Shown piece after piece: positions 7,865-15,019 of a stretch of 15,019 nucleotides of DNA. Every line of letters starts with the position of its first letter. Within the stretch, counting starts at the first letter, position 1. The position numbers and the translations under genes are program-made. Source of the DNA: Actinomycetota bacterium (lineage in GTDB: Bacteria > Actinomycetota > Humimicrobiia > Humimicrobiales > Humimicrobiaceae); the NCBI GenBank assembly GCA_018399435.1, contig JAGYOJ010000013.1, positions 1 through 15,019 of the forward strand, written 5' to 3'. The notes below the pieces were generated by a model, which saw nothing but the letters and a program-made list of their open reading frames with translations, was not told the DNA's origin and did not search any database.

Positions 7865-9425
7865 GGTTGAAAATTTGGTTACCAGATATGGAGAAAAAAG
7901 AATTTTAAATAAAATGAGTTTTAAGCTTGATAAGGGCGAAACTATATCTGTCATTGGTGAATCAGGCACCGGAAAAAGCACATTAGGTTTTGCCGTCTTG
8001 GGCATGATAGGTGAAGTTTCAGAAAATTCTAAAGTTGAAGGAAAGATAGAGATAGATGGTTTTGATATTAACAAGCTTGATAAAGAAGATTTAAGGAAGC
8101 TAAGGTGGAAAAAAGTTTCTATAGTTATGCAAAATATAGATGATGCGCTAAACCCTACAATTACTGTTTATAAGCAAATTGAAGAAGTTTTAGATAAACA
8201 AGAAAATAGAAATAAAAAAATTATAGATATTCTAAAAAAAATAGATTTTCCCTTGAATAGGAAAGATGCATATCCCCACCAGCTAAGCATGGGGGAAAGG
8301 CAAAAGATATTAATTGCAATGGCTTTTATTTCTAATCCAGAAGTCGTGGTGCTTGATGAACCTACTTCTTCATTAGATACTGAAACAAAAAACAAGATAA
8401 TTGCTATTATAAAAAAACTTTCAGAAAACAAAGCGGTTATACTTTTAACTCATGATATAAGTATGGCAAAAAAACTTTCTAACAGGACCCTGGTTTTATA
8501 CGGGGGGACTACAGTTGAATATGCAGAGACAAAAAAACTTTTTAAAAACCCAAGGCATCCATATTCCAGGGGCCTTATAAGGTCTTATCCTGATAGCAGC
8601 AGGACTAAAGATTTACAGGGCATCAGGGGCAGGGCTGAATTTGTCAAAACAGGATGCCCTTTTTATAAGAGGTGTACACAGGCTATTGATATTTGTAGTA
8701 TCAAAAAGCCCAAACTATTAAAAAGGAATGGATCTTTTATTGCCTGCCACAGGGGAGGAATCATACCTTTGATAAAAATGGAAAAAATAAGTAAAAATTT
8801 TGGCAAGCTTCAAATATTAAATTCAATAAATTTAACATTATTTGAAGGAGAAACAGTAACAATACTTGGAAAAAGCGGTGCGGGAAAAACAACGCTTGCA
8901 AAAATTTTAATGGGCTTGGTTGAAAAAGATAGTGGCAATATTTATTTAGAGAATAAAGAAGTTAAAAGATTCGATGCAGAATATTACAAGAAAGTACAAA
9001 TGGTTTTCCAGGACACAAGATCGTCCCTATCCCATAGGATGAAAATATTAGATATTGTTATGGAACCGCTTGTAGTCCAAGACATAGGGACAAGGCAGCA
9101 AAGAACCGGTAAGGCAAAAAAGGTATTATCTGAAGTCCAACTTCCAAGCAGTAGAAGCTTTTTAAATGAATATCCACACCATTTAAGCGGTGGTGAAATA
9201 CAGAGGATAGTAATAGCAAGAGCCTTAATGCTTGAGCCTAAATTATTAATTGCAGATGAGCCTACATCTGCTTTAGATGCAAGCGTGCAGGCAAAAATAT
9301 TAAAACTGTTAAATAATATCCAGGAAAACAGGGGCTTGGCAATACTTTTTATTACGCATGACCTGGATTTGGCAAAAAAAGTAAGTGACAGAATTGTAAA
9401 GCTAGAAAATGGTATAATAAGTTAA
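7857..9425 (+). CDS. Fused double-domain ABC transporter ATPase (NikDE/DppDF-like fusion)
   Basis: Energises the importer; the two ATPases that are separate NikD and NikE-type chains in many bacteria are one 522-residue protein here. Domain 1 has Walker A GESGTGKS (34-41), signature LSMGE (143-147), Walker B VVVLDEP (163-169) and switch His199. Next comes an oligopeptide/dipeptide-type linker with four cysteines (267, 273, 280, 297), the arrangement of the oligo_HPY tail that in some members binds an iron-sulfur cluster. Domain 2 has Walker A GKSGAGKT (338-345), signature LSGGE (443-447), Walker B LLIADEP (463-469) and His501. The signature of domain 1 has Met for the second Gly-like position, so the composite sites may be unequal. 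It overlaps the DppC-type gene by 8 bases and is the last gene of the tightly overlapping block. Confidence 0.92.
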   Translation: MLKVENLVTRYGEKRILNKMSFKLDKGETISVIGESGTGKSTLGFAVLGMIGEVSENSKVEGKIEIDGFDINKLDKEDLRKLRWKKVSIVMQNIDDALNPTITVYKQIEEVLDKQENRNKKIIDILKKIDFPLNRKDAYPHQLSMGERQKILIAMAFISNPEVVVLDEPTSSLDTETKNKIIAIIKKLSENKAVILLTHDISMAKKLSNRTLVLYGGTTVEYAETKKLFKNPRHPYSRGLIRSYPDSSRTKDLQGIRGRAEFVKTGCPFYKRCTQAIDICSIKKPKLLKRNGSFIACHRGGIIPLIKMEKISKNFGKLQILNSINLTLFEGETVTILGKSGAGKTTLAKILMGLVEKDSGNIYLENKEVKRFDAEYYKKVQMVFQDTRSSLSHRMKILDIVMEPLVVQDIGTRQQRTGKAKKVLSEVQLPSSRSFLNEYPHHLSGGEIQRIVIARALMLEPKLLIADEPTSALDASVQAKILKLLNNIQENRGLAILFITHDLDLAKKVSDRIVKLENGIIS

Positions 9426-9426
9426 A

Positions 9427-9462
9427 GGCAGATTGCCCCATTTTCTTTTTTTAAGGTAGAAT
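9427..9462 (+). promoter_or_regulatory. Weak hairpin with T-run and possible promoter before trmO
   Basis: Just after the ATPase stop, GGCA-GAT-TGCC (9427-9437) forms a 4-pair hairpin followed by a T-rich run (TTTTCTTTTTTT, 9441-9452), a possible weak terminator or attenuator. Overlapping it, TTGCCC (9433-9438), 18 bases, then TAGAAT (9457-9462) is a marginal promoter. Either would allow trmO to be expressed partly apart from the transporter operon. Both are weak matches. Confidence 0.28.
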
Positions 9463-9496
9463 TATGGAAGTTTAGCAATGCCTAATTTGGAGGGAT

Positions 9497-9904
9497 ATGG
9501 AAAAATTTTTTATAGAGCCTATTGGATTTATAAAAACGCCTTTTAAAAGTAAAGCTGAAGCGCCGCGGCAAACAATTTATTCAAAGGGCGCTAAAGGAAA
9601 AATTAAGATATTAGATAAATATTTAGAAGGCATTAAAGGAATAGAGAAATATAAGTATTTGATGCTTATATTTTATTTTCACAAATCAAAAAATTATCAT
9701 TTACTAGAAATGCCTCCCAAAAGCAATGAGGTAAGGGGAGTATTTACAACTAGGTCTCCAAATAGGCCAAACTCTTTAGGGTTTTCTGTGGTTAAGCTGC
9801 TAAAGGCGGGACCAGATTACCTAAAAGTAAGCAATGTTGACATGTTGGACGGTACCCCCATAATTGACATAAAGCCATATATAAGCGATTTAGACAAGAA
9901 ATAA
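9497..9904 (+). CDS. trmO: TrmO/TsaA-like tRNA N6-methyltransferase, one-domain form
   Basis: The TsaA-like (UPF0066) fold uses S-adenosylmethionine; the E. coli member methylates N6 of threonylcarbamoyl-adenosine 37 in tRNA. The whole 135-residue protein is this domain: PIGFIKTPF (8-16), PRQTIYS near 23-29, RGVFTTRSPNRPNSLGFSVV (79-98) and the closing DGTPIIDIKPYI (118-129). The E. coli protein is about 100 residues longer with a C-terminal domain missing here; short forms are common in archaea and anaerobes. A good GGAGGG ribosome site stands 3 bases before ATG. It follows the transporter ATPase by 71 bases and precedes the bidirectional terminator. Family is sure; that it modifies tRNA, rather than something tied to metal or cofactor metabolism, is not shown. 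Confidence 0.85.
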   Translation: MEKFFIEPIGFIKTPFKSKAEAPRQTIYSKGAKGKIKILDKYLEGIKGIEKYKYLMLIFYFHKSKNYHLLEMPPKSNEVRGVFTTRSPNRPNSLGFSVVKLLKAGPDYLKVSNVDMLDGTPIIDIKPYISDLDKK

Positions 9905-9908
9905 TTAA

Positions 9909-9934
9909 AGAGCCTGTCTTGTAAAACAGGCTCT
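9909..9934. terminator. Bidirectional intrinsic terminator between convergent trmO and PFOR genes
   Basis: A perfect 9-pair stem, AGAGCCTGT (9909-9917) with ACAGGCTCT (9926-9934), has an 8-base loop and occupies most of the 36-base gap. On the minus strand it is followed by TTTAATTATTTC, a fair U-rich tail for ending the PFOR operon. On the plus strand the tail ATTAGCTTATTTGTTTT is poorer, though usable. Confidence 0.85.
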
Positions 9935-9940
9935 ATTAGC

Positions 9941-12900
9941 TTATTTGTTTTCAGCCATTTTCCTGTAAGTTTTATATTTTTCTTTAGCATCCTCTTCAGC
10001 TTTTTTAAATAAGTTATCTGCAATTTTAGGGAAGGTCTTAGTCAGTGATGCATATCTTATCTCGCCCATTAGGAAATCCCTAAAAGATGCTTTAGGCTCT
10101 TTAGAATCAAGGATAAAAGGATTTTTATTATCTTTTTTTAATTCTGGATTGTATCTAAAAAGATGCCAATAGCCTGCTTCAACTGCTTCCTTTTCCCGGC
10201 CCTGGGTATGGGACATGCCTGCCTTTATTCCGTGGCTAATGCATGGCGAATAAGCAATTATAATGGAAGGGCCCCTATAGGCTTCAGCTTCATTTATTGC
10301 TCTAAGTGTTTGCATCTTATCTGCCCCCATGGCAATTTGTGCTACATATACATAGCCATATGTTGTAGCCATTAGGCCCAGGTCTTTTTTCTTTGTTTTC
10401 TTGCCGGAAGCTGTAAATTTAGCAACTGCGCCCAATGGGGTAGCTTTAGAAGATTGGCCACCGGTATTTGAATAAACTTCTGTATCAAATACAAAAATAT
10501 TAACATTTTCACCAGAAGCCAGCACATGGTCCAGGCCTCCATATCCAATATCATAAGCCCATCCATCCCCGCCAAATATCCAAATTGATTTTTTTATAAA
10601 ATAATCTTTAAGTTCAAGCAATTGTTTTGATAAGTTTTCTGCTTCTTTATTGCTTTTAACTTTTTCAAGCAAATCTACCATTATTGGGAAAAGCTCTTTT
10701 GTTTTTTCTCCGTCATTTTTGTTTTTTATCCATTCATTTAGGGTATCTTCTAATTCATTTCCTATATTTTTTTCGAGCATTTGGGCAATCAAGTCTTCAA
10801 TTTTAGCCCGTATTTGCTTGTTTCCTAATGCCATTCCATAGCCATATTCAGCATTGTCTTCAAATAAGGAATTAGCCCAGGCAGGCCCTCTGCCCTCCTC
10901 ATTAACTGTATAAGGTGTTGAAGGTGCAGAGCCTCCCCATATAGATGAGCAGCCTGTAGCATTGGCAATGAGCATCCTATCGCCAAATAATTGGGTTATA
11001 AGCTTAGCATAAGAAGTCTCGCCACAGCCTGCGCAAGAACCGGAAAATTCAAATAATGGTTTTCTAAATTGTGATTCTTTTATCCTGGTAACATTATTTA
11101 TATCTTTACTGGATATCTTTTGTGCTAAATCCCAATATTTTTCCTGTTCCCTCTGGCTTGCTATAGGTTTCATTTCTAGCGCCTTCTCTTTTGCAGGGCA
11201 GACTTCAACACAATTTCCACATCCTGTGCAATCAAGGGGACTTATCTGTATTCTAAACTTTAAACCCTTTACGCTCTTTCCTTTAGCATCTATTGTTTCA
11301 AACCCTTCGGGCATATTTTTTTCTTCCTCTTCTGTTAAAAGATACGGCCTTATAACTGAATGCGGACAAACAAAAGAACAGTAATTGCACTGTATGCAGT
11401 TTTCTTTTATCCATTCTGGAACTTTTGCTGCAACTCCTCTTTTCTCATATGCTGCAGTTCCCTGGGGGAATGTTCCATCTTCTGTTCCAATAAATGCGCT
11501 AACAGGAATATCATCGCCTTCCTGCCTGTTCATTGGAATTAGCATATTTTTTATAAAATCTGGGAGTCCTGTTTCTTCCTTTTTATCTTCTGCTTTGGCA
11601 TTTTTCCAGGAATCTGGCACTTCTACTTTTACTAATTCTTCAATTCCCTTATCCACTGCCTTGTAATTCATCTCCACAATATTTTTGCCTTTTCTGCCAT
11701 AAGTATCTTTTATTGCTTTCTTTAATAAATTAATTGCGTCTTTTATTTCTATAACTCCTGCAATTTTAAAGAAAGCAGCCTGCATTACCATGTTAATTCT
11801 ATTGCCAAGGCCCATATCGTCTGCAATGCTGGTGGCGTCTATTATATAAAAATCAATATCATGTTCAGCTATATACTTTTTCATTTCATTGGGCAAGTTT
11901 TTTCCCAGTTCATGTTTGGACCATTGGCAATTAAGCACGAATTTACCGCCATCTTTTAAGCCTTTAAGAAGGTCGTATTGGTTTACATATGCCTGGTTAT
12001 GGCAGGCGACATAATCAGCCTTTTCAATTAAGTAAGTTGATTTAATAGGGTTTTTGCCAAACCTTAGATGGGATATGGTAAGGCCGCCTGATTTTTTGGA
12101 ATCGTATTGGAAGTATCCCTGGGCATAAAGGTCTGTATTGTCGCCAATAATCTTGATGGCATTCTTATTTGCGCCTACAGTCCCATCTGAGCCAAGGCCC
12201 CAGAATTTGCATCTTATGGTTCCTTCTGGTTCTGTATCAATTTTCTCTTTCACAGGCAAAGATGTATTTGTGACATCATCTTCTATCCCTATAGTGAAAC
12301 TGTTTTTTGGATTGCTGTTTTTTAGGTTGTCAAATACTGAGATAATCTGGGATGGTGTAGTATCTTTTGAGCCTAAGCCATATCTTCCCCCAAATATTTC
12401 AGGCCTGTTATCCATATTGTAAAAAATTGTCCTAATATCTTCATATAAGGGTTCTCCTGGCGCTCCCGGTTCCTTAGTCCTATCAAGGGCAGCAATTTTT
12501 TTAACTGTTTTCGGCAATACTGCGATAAAGTGTTTTTTAGAAAATGGCCTGTAAAGCCTAACTTTCATAAGGCCTACTTTTTCCCCCTGCTTATTTAAAT
12601 AATCTACTGTTTCTTCAATAGTGTCTGTAACTGAACCCATAGCCACAATTACATATTCTGCATCACTTGCACCATGGTAATTAAATAATTTGTATTTCCT
12701 ACCAGTTATCTTGCTTATCTTTGCCATATAATCTTCCACTATCAAGGGCACTGCCTGGTAAAATTTGTTTGAAGATTCCCTTGCCTGGAAAAAGATATCT
12801 GGATTTTGGGCTGTGCCCCTGGTGACAGGATGTTGGGGGCTTAGGGCCCTTTGCCTAAATTCCTTTATTTTTTTAAAATTCACCAGCTTTTTTAAATCTT

Positions 12901-13462
12901 CATAACCCCATACTTGGATTTTTTGTATTTCATGGGATGACCTGAACCCGTCAAAAAAATGTAAAAAAGGTATCCTTGATTCGATTGCTGCCAAATGCGC
13001 TACTGCGCCTAAATCCATTACTTCTTGTATGCCCCCGGAAGCTAGAAGGGCAAATCCTGTTTGTCTTGCAGCCATGACATCAGAATGGTCACCAAAAATT
13101 GATAAAGCATGTGTTGCTACAGCCCTGGCGCTCACATGGAAAACCCCGGGCAAAAGTTCTCCAGATATTTTATACATATTAGGGATCATTAAAAGAAGTC
13201 CCTGGGATGCAGTAAAAGTAGAGGTTAGTGCGCCTGCCTGTAGAGACCCATGGACTGAGCCTGAAGCACCTCCTTCGGATTGGAGTTCTACCACATTCAC
13301 CTTTTGGCCAAAAATATTTTTCCTTCCATATGCTGACCATTCATCAATATTTTCTGCCATTGGAGAAGAAGGGGTGATAGGATAAATTGCAGCTACATCT
13401 GTAAACGCATAAGCAACATGGGATGCTGCTGTATTTCCATCCATTGATTTCCATTTTTTCAT
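9941..13462 (-). CDS. nifJ: Pyruvate:ferredoxin (flavodoxin) oxidoreductase, single chain
   Basis: Oxidises pyruvate and CoA to acetyl-CoA and CO2 and reduces ferredoxin; the reverse reaction supports anaerobic carbon fixation. All domains of the homodimeric NifJ type are present in 1173 residues: N-terminal pyrimidine-binding part with YPITPSSPMAE (27-37), CoA/transketolase-like parts, a double [4Fe-4S] ferredoxin domain with Cys689, 692, 695, 699 and Cys745, 748, 751, 755, then the thiamine-diphosphate domain with GDGWAYDIGYGG (965-976) and NTGGQSSKATPLG (999-1011). The third, proximal cluster is supplied by Cys810, 813, 838 and Cys1074. These match the layout known from the Desulfovibrio africanus enzyme. 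No key residue is missing. AGGAG at 13472-13476 supports the ATG. It follows the DHOD-like gene by 18 bases, in one operon. Confidence 0.97.
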   Translation of the reverse strand: MKKWKSMDGNTAASHVAYAFTDVAAIYPITPSSPMAENIDEWSAYGRKNIFGQKVNVVELQSEGGASGSVHGSLQAGALTSTFTASQGLLLMIPNMYKISGELLPGVFHVSARAVATHALSIFGDHSDVMAARQTGFALLASGGIQEVMDLGAVAHLAAIESRIPFLHFFDGFRSSHEIQKIQVWGYEDLKKLVNFKKIKEFRQRALSPQHPVTRGTAQNPDIFFQARESSNKFYQAVPLIVEDYMAKISKITGRKYKLFNYHGASDAEYVIVAMGSVTDTIEETVDYLNKQGEKVGLMKVRLYRPFSKKHFIAVLPKTVKKIAALDRTKEPGAPGEPLYEDIRTIFYNMDNRPEIFGGRYGLGSKDTTPSQIISVFDNLKNSNPKNSFTIGIEDDVTNTSLPVKEKIDTEPEGTIRCKFWGLGSDGTVGANKNAIKIIGDNTDLYAQGYFQYDSKKSGGLTISHLRFGKNPIKSTYLIEKADYVACHNQAYVNQYDLLKGLKDGGKFVLNCQWSKHELGKNLPNEMKKYIAEHDIDFYIIDATSIADDMGLGNRINMVMQAAFFKIAGVIEIKDAINLLKKAIKDTYGRKGKNIVEMNYKAVDKGIEELVKVEVPDSWKNAKAEDKKEETGLPDFIKNMLIPMNRQEGDDIPVSAFIGTEDGTFPQGTAAYEKRGVAAKVPEWIKENCIQCNYCSFVCPHSVIRPYLLTEEEEKNMPEGFETIDAKGKSVKGLKFRIQISPLDCTGCGNCVEVCPAKEKALEMKPIASQREQEKYWDLAQKISSKDINNVTRIKESQFRKPLFEFSGSCAGCGETSYAKLITQLFGDRMLIANATGCSSIWGGSAPSTPYTVNEEGRGPAWANSLFEDNAEYGYGMALGNKQIRAKIEDLIAQMLEKNIGNELEDTLNEWIKNKNDGEKTKELFPIMVDLLEKVKSNKEAENLSKQLLELKDYFIKKSIWIFGGDGWAYDIGYGGLDHVLASGENVNIFVFDTEVYSNTGGQSSKATPLGAVAKFTASGKKTKKKDLGLMATTYGYVYVAQIAMGADKMQTLRAINEAEAYRGPSIIIAYSPCISHGIKAGMSHTQGREKEAVEAGYWHLFRYNPELKKDNKNPFILDSKEPKASFRDFLMGEIRYASLTKTFPKIADNLFKKAEEDAKEKYKTYRKMAENK

Positions 13463-13480
13463 ATCTATTTTCTCCTTTAT

Positions 13481-14494
13481 TTATCTTGTAAAAGATTCTT
13501 TTATTATAGGCTCTTTATTAAGAATTATATCTACATATTGGGCTCTTTGGTATATATAAGGGTCTTTAACATTTTTATTTGATAATTTGCCCCTAAAATC
13601 TTCAAGTTCTTTATAGCCTTTATTATCCATCCAATCATTTATGTCTTTTAGCATATTTTTTATGTAACCGATTTTGTTTTTAAATAAGGTGCTAACACAT
13701 TGGATTGCATTAGATCCTGCTAATATCATCTTCACTACATCCCCTCCATTAAAAATGCCCGTGCTGGAACAAATATCGGCTTTTATTTTTTTATAAAGCA
13801 GGCCCGTAAACCTCAGGGGCAGCTTGTGGTCTCCAAGATTGCTTAGATTAAATGGCTGGATGTGTTCTTCTTTTTCTATGTCTATATCTGGCTGGAACAG
13901 CCTGTTAAATATTACCAAAGCATCTATGCCGGTTTTATCCAAGCCAAGTATAAAATTAAGAGGATTTGTATAAAAAAAGCTTAGCTTTGCGCTAATTGGA
14001 ATGCTAATGCTTTTCTTTACTTCAGATAGTATTTTAAAATGTTCTTTTTCTACAGACCTTGCATCTTTTTTTAATTCCTGGGGCATTGAATATAGATTTA
14101 GCTCCAAGCCGTCAACCCCCGTTTCTTCAACTTTTTTTGCATAATCAATCCATATGTCTTTGTTAATGCAATTCAGGCTTCCAATTAAAGGTATGTTTAT
14201 TTCCTTTTTAATTTTTTCCAGATTATAGAGATGTTCTTCCGGTCCCGCATGTTTAATATTTGGAAAAACATTTACCATCATTGCGTGTCTGTCGTCATAT
14301 TCATCCAATCCATCCTGTAATTGCATATTTTCAAGCTCTATTTGTTCTTCAAAAAGGGATTTATAGACAATTGCTCCTGCACCTGCCTCTTCCATCTTTT
14401 TTATGTTTTCTATTTTTTCCATTAGATTATTTGCGCCGACCATAATTGGGTTCTTTAATTTGATACCCATATATTTAGTTTCTAGGTTAGCCAT
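13481..14494 (-). CDS. Dihydroorotate dehydrogenase-like flavoprotein, PFOR-linked
   Basis: A TIM-barrel of the DHOD/PreA-type FMN family, 337 residues, first gene of the PFOR operon. It begins with the family's typical TKYMGIKLKNPIMVGA (6-21). A phosphate-binding end is seen in STGIFNGGD (244-252) and AGSNAIQCVSTL (259-270), and KLS (170-172) gives a likely FMN lysine. The loop that holds the catalytic Cys or Ser in true dihydroorotate dehydrogenases (normally NLSCPN) reads ELNLYSMP (131-138), so the base and substrate-binding residues are changed. There is no iron-sulfur motif. GGAGG (14501-14505) lies 6 bases before the ATG. I recall DHOD-like genes beside PFOR in several unrelated anaerobes, with no known role; a pyrimidine-synthesis job is doubtful. 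Confidence 0.85.
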   Translation of the reverse strand: MANLETKYMGIKLKNPIMVGANNLMEKIENIKKMEEAGAGAIVYKSLFEEQIELENMQLQDGLDEYDDRHAMMVNVFPNIKHAGPEEHLYNLEKIKKEINIPLIGSLNCINKDIWIDYAKKVEETGVDGLELNLYSMPQELKKDARSVEKEHFKILSEVKKSISIPISAKLSFFYTNPLNFILGLDKTGIDALVIFNRLFQPDIDIEKEEHIQPFNLSNLGDHKLPLRFTGLLYKKIKADICSSTGIFNGGDVVKMILAGSNAIQCVSTLFKNKIGYIKNMLKDINDWMDNKGYKELEDFRGKLSNKNVKDPYIYQRAQYVDIILNKEPIIKESFTR

Positions 14495-14628
14495 AGGGAA
14501 CCTCCATTTAAAATGACATAATTTCTTACTACTATATTATTATTAATTTCTAATTTTTTAAATAATGGGAATTTTAAGCATTAAAAAATAAAGGCAGGGT
14601 AATGCTATTTAAATAAGGCAGGAGCTTT
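14495..14628 (-). promoter_or_regulatory. Leader/promoter region of the DHOD-like–PFOR operon
   Basis: This 134-base AT-rich gap should hold the operon promoter, but no -35/-10 pair stands out. It has an imperfectly placed 7-base inverted repeat, AGCATTA (14577-14583) and TAATGCT (14600-14606), with a 16-base loop, which might be an operator half-site pair or the end of the upstream message. GGCAGG occurs twice (14593-14598 and near 14618) as a short direct repeat. Nothing here is recognisable as a known riboswitch. Confidence 0.35.
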
Positions 14629-15006
14629 CTACCATATTTTTCTTTTTGCTATAAGGTCATAGCCCAGCCCAATGACAGGGATGGCAAGGTATATTAGGCC
14701 ATCCGAAAGTAAATAATTTTTAAAACTTAATCCAGTTTCCAATAAAAGGTAATCAAGGCCGGCATTTATTCCGAACCAGATAACTCCAATAATTATTCCT
14801 TCACCTGCAAGTCCAGTAAAAAATTTCTTAAAGTAGATAATAAAAAAGAATACGGTGAATGCTATTATTACTAAATGATTAGAAATTATAAAGAAAGAAT
14901 TATTTGATTCTTGTATAGGAATAAACAAAAAGGAGATACCATAAGGTATCACCCAGACTAGGAAACCCAAAAAAAGTATAAGTAAAAACGGAGAAAAAAA
15001 TGTCAA
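14629..15006 (-). CDS. Small membrane protein, unknown function
   Basis: I do not recognise this 125-residue protein. It has about four hydrophobic segments (roughly 4-29, 40-59, 68-88 and 102-119), almost no soluble loop, and ends in a basic KRKIW tail likely to be cytoplasmic. A conserved-looking stretch is GVIWFGINAGLDYLLLE (74-90). The only start-like codon near the 5' end is TTG at 15006, directly after an in-frame TGA (15007-15009) and a TAA (15013-15015); no strong ribosome site is seen, and the upstream bases run off the window, where an overlapping gene may end. No ATG or GTG gives a usable alternative. It lies 134 bases before the DHOD-like gene, so a shared operon is possible but not shown. 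Codon use is like its neighbours. Confidence 0.6.
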   Translation of the reverse strand: MTFFSPFLLILFLGFLVWVIPYGISFLFIPIQESNNSFFIISNHLVIIAFTVFFFIIYFKKFFTGLAGEGIIIGVIWFGINAGLDYLLLETGLSFKNYLLSDGLIYLAIPVIGLGYDLIAKRKIW

Positions 15007-15019
15007 TCAAAATTACCAC

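Noticed and set aside
10163..13385. Several open frames of 60-118 codons on the plus strand within the PFOR gene
   Set aside because: They are antisense shadows of a complete, strongly conserved gene, have no ribosome sites and give peptides with no recognisable domain.
15001..15006. TTGACA as a -35 promoter element on the minus strand
   Set aside because: The nearest -10-like TATACT is 20 bases away, too far, and the promoter would start transcription inside the membrane-protein frame, which has no later start codon.
1..15019. CRISPR array, insertion sequence, prophage or toxin-antitoxin system
   Set aside because: No regularly spaced repeats, transposase, integrase, terminal inverted repeats or small paired toxin-type genes are seen; the genes are metabolic and transport genes with uniform base composition.

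Overview
The window looks like a stretch of chromosome from an AT-rich, strictly anaerobic bacterium. The supporting signs are a full-length one-chain pyruvate:ferredoxin oxidoreductase, a Re-type (HMGL-family) citrate synthase, an adenosylcobamide-synthesis gene and an FmdE-family protein. Strong AGGAGG-type ribosome sites, GTG/TTG starts and tightly overlapping operons fit a bacterium. The phylum cannot be fixed from this sequence; Atribacterota-like lineages, Clostridia and other low-G+C anaerobes all fit. I see no phage, transposon, CRISPR, tRNA or rRNA in the window.

Layout from left to right. (1) 2-1824 (+): the 3' part of cbiB (cobamide synthesis) overlaps a GpsA-like dehydrogenase by 4 bases. 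(2) 1826-3220 (-): a probable Re-citrate synthase, tail-to-tail with gpsA and only one base away. (3) 3221-3797: a 577-base, very AT-rich gap between divergent genes. It ends in a GTGCTAC-N13-GTAGCAC palindrome that overlaps a promoter and closely resembles a NikR operator. (4) 3798-9425 (+): a five-gene operon with every junction overlapping. It encodes an FmdE-family Zn-finger protein, an SBP_bac_5 lipoprotein, two DppB/DppC-type permeases and a fused double-ATPase, and is probably a nickel (or nickel-complex) importer. It is followed closely by a one-domain TrmO (9497-9904). (5) 9905-9940: a strong hairpin that can terminate transcription in both directions. (6) 13462-9941 and 14494-13481 (-): a DHOD-like flavoprotein gene followed by PFOR, an evident operon. 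(7) 15006-14629 (-): a small four-helix membrane protein of unknown role with a TTG start.

How the genes may work together (inference): PFOR supplies acetyl-CoA and reduced ferredoxin, and Re-citrate synthase takes acetyl-CoA into citrate and then glutamate. The transporter operon would feed nickel to enzymes not in the window, such as hydrogenase or CO dehydrogenase. The least explained parts are the FmdE protein at the head of a metal-importer operon with a NikR-like operator, the GpsA-like enzyme coupled to cbiB, and the DHOD-like protein that lacks the usual catalytic loop but is locked to PFOR.
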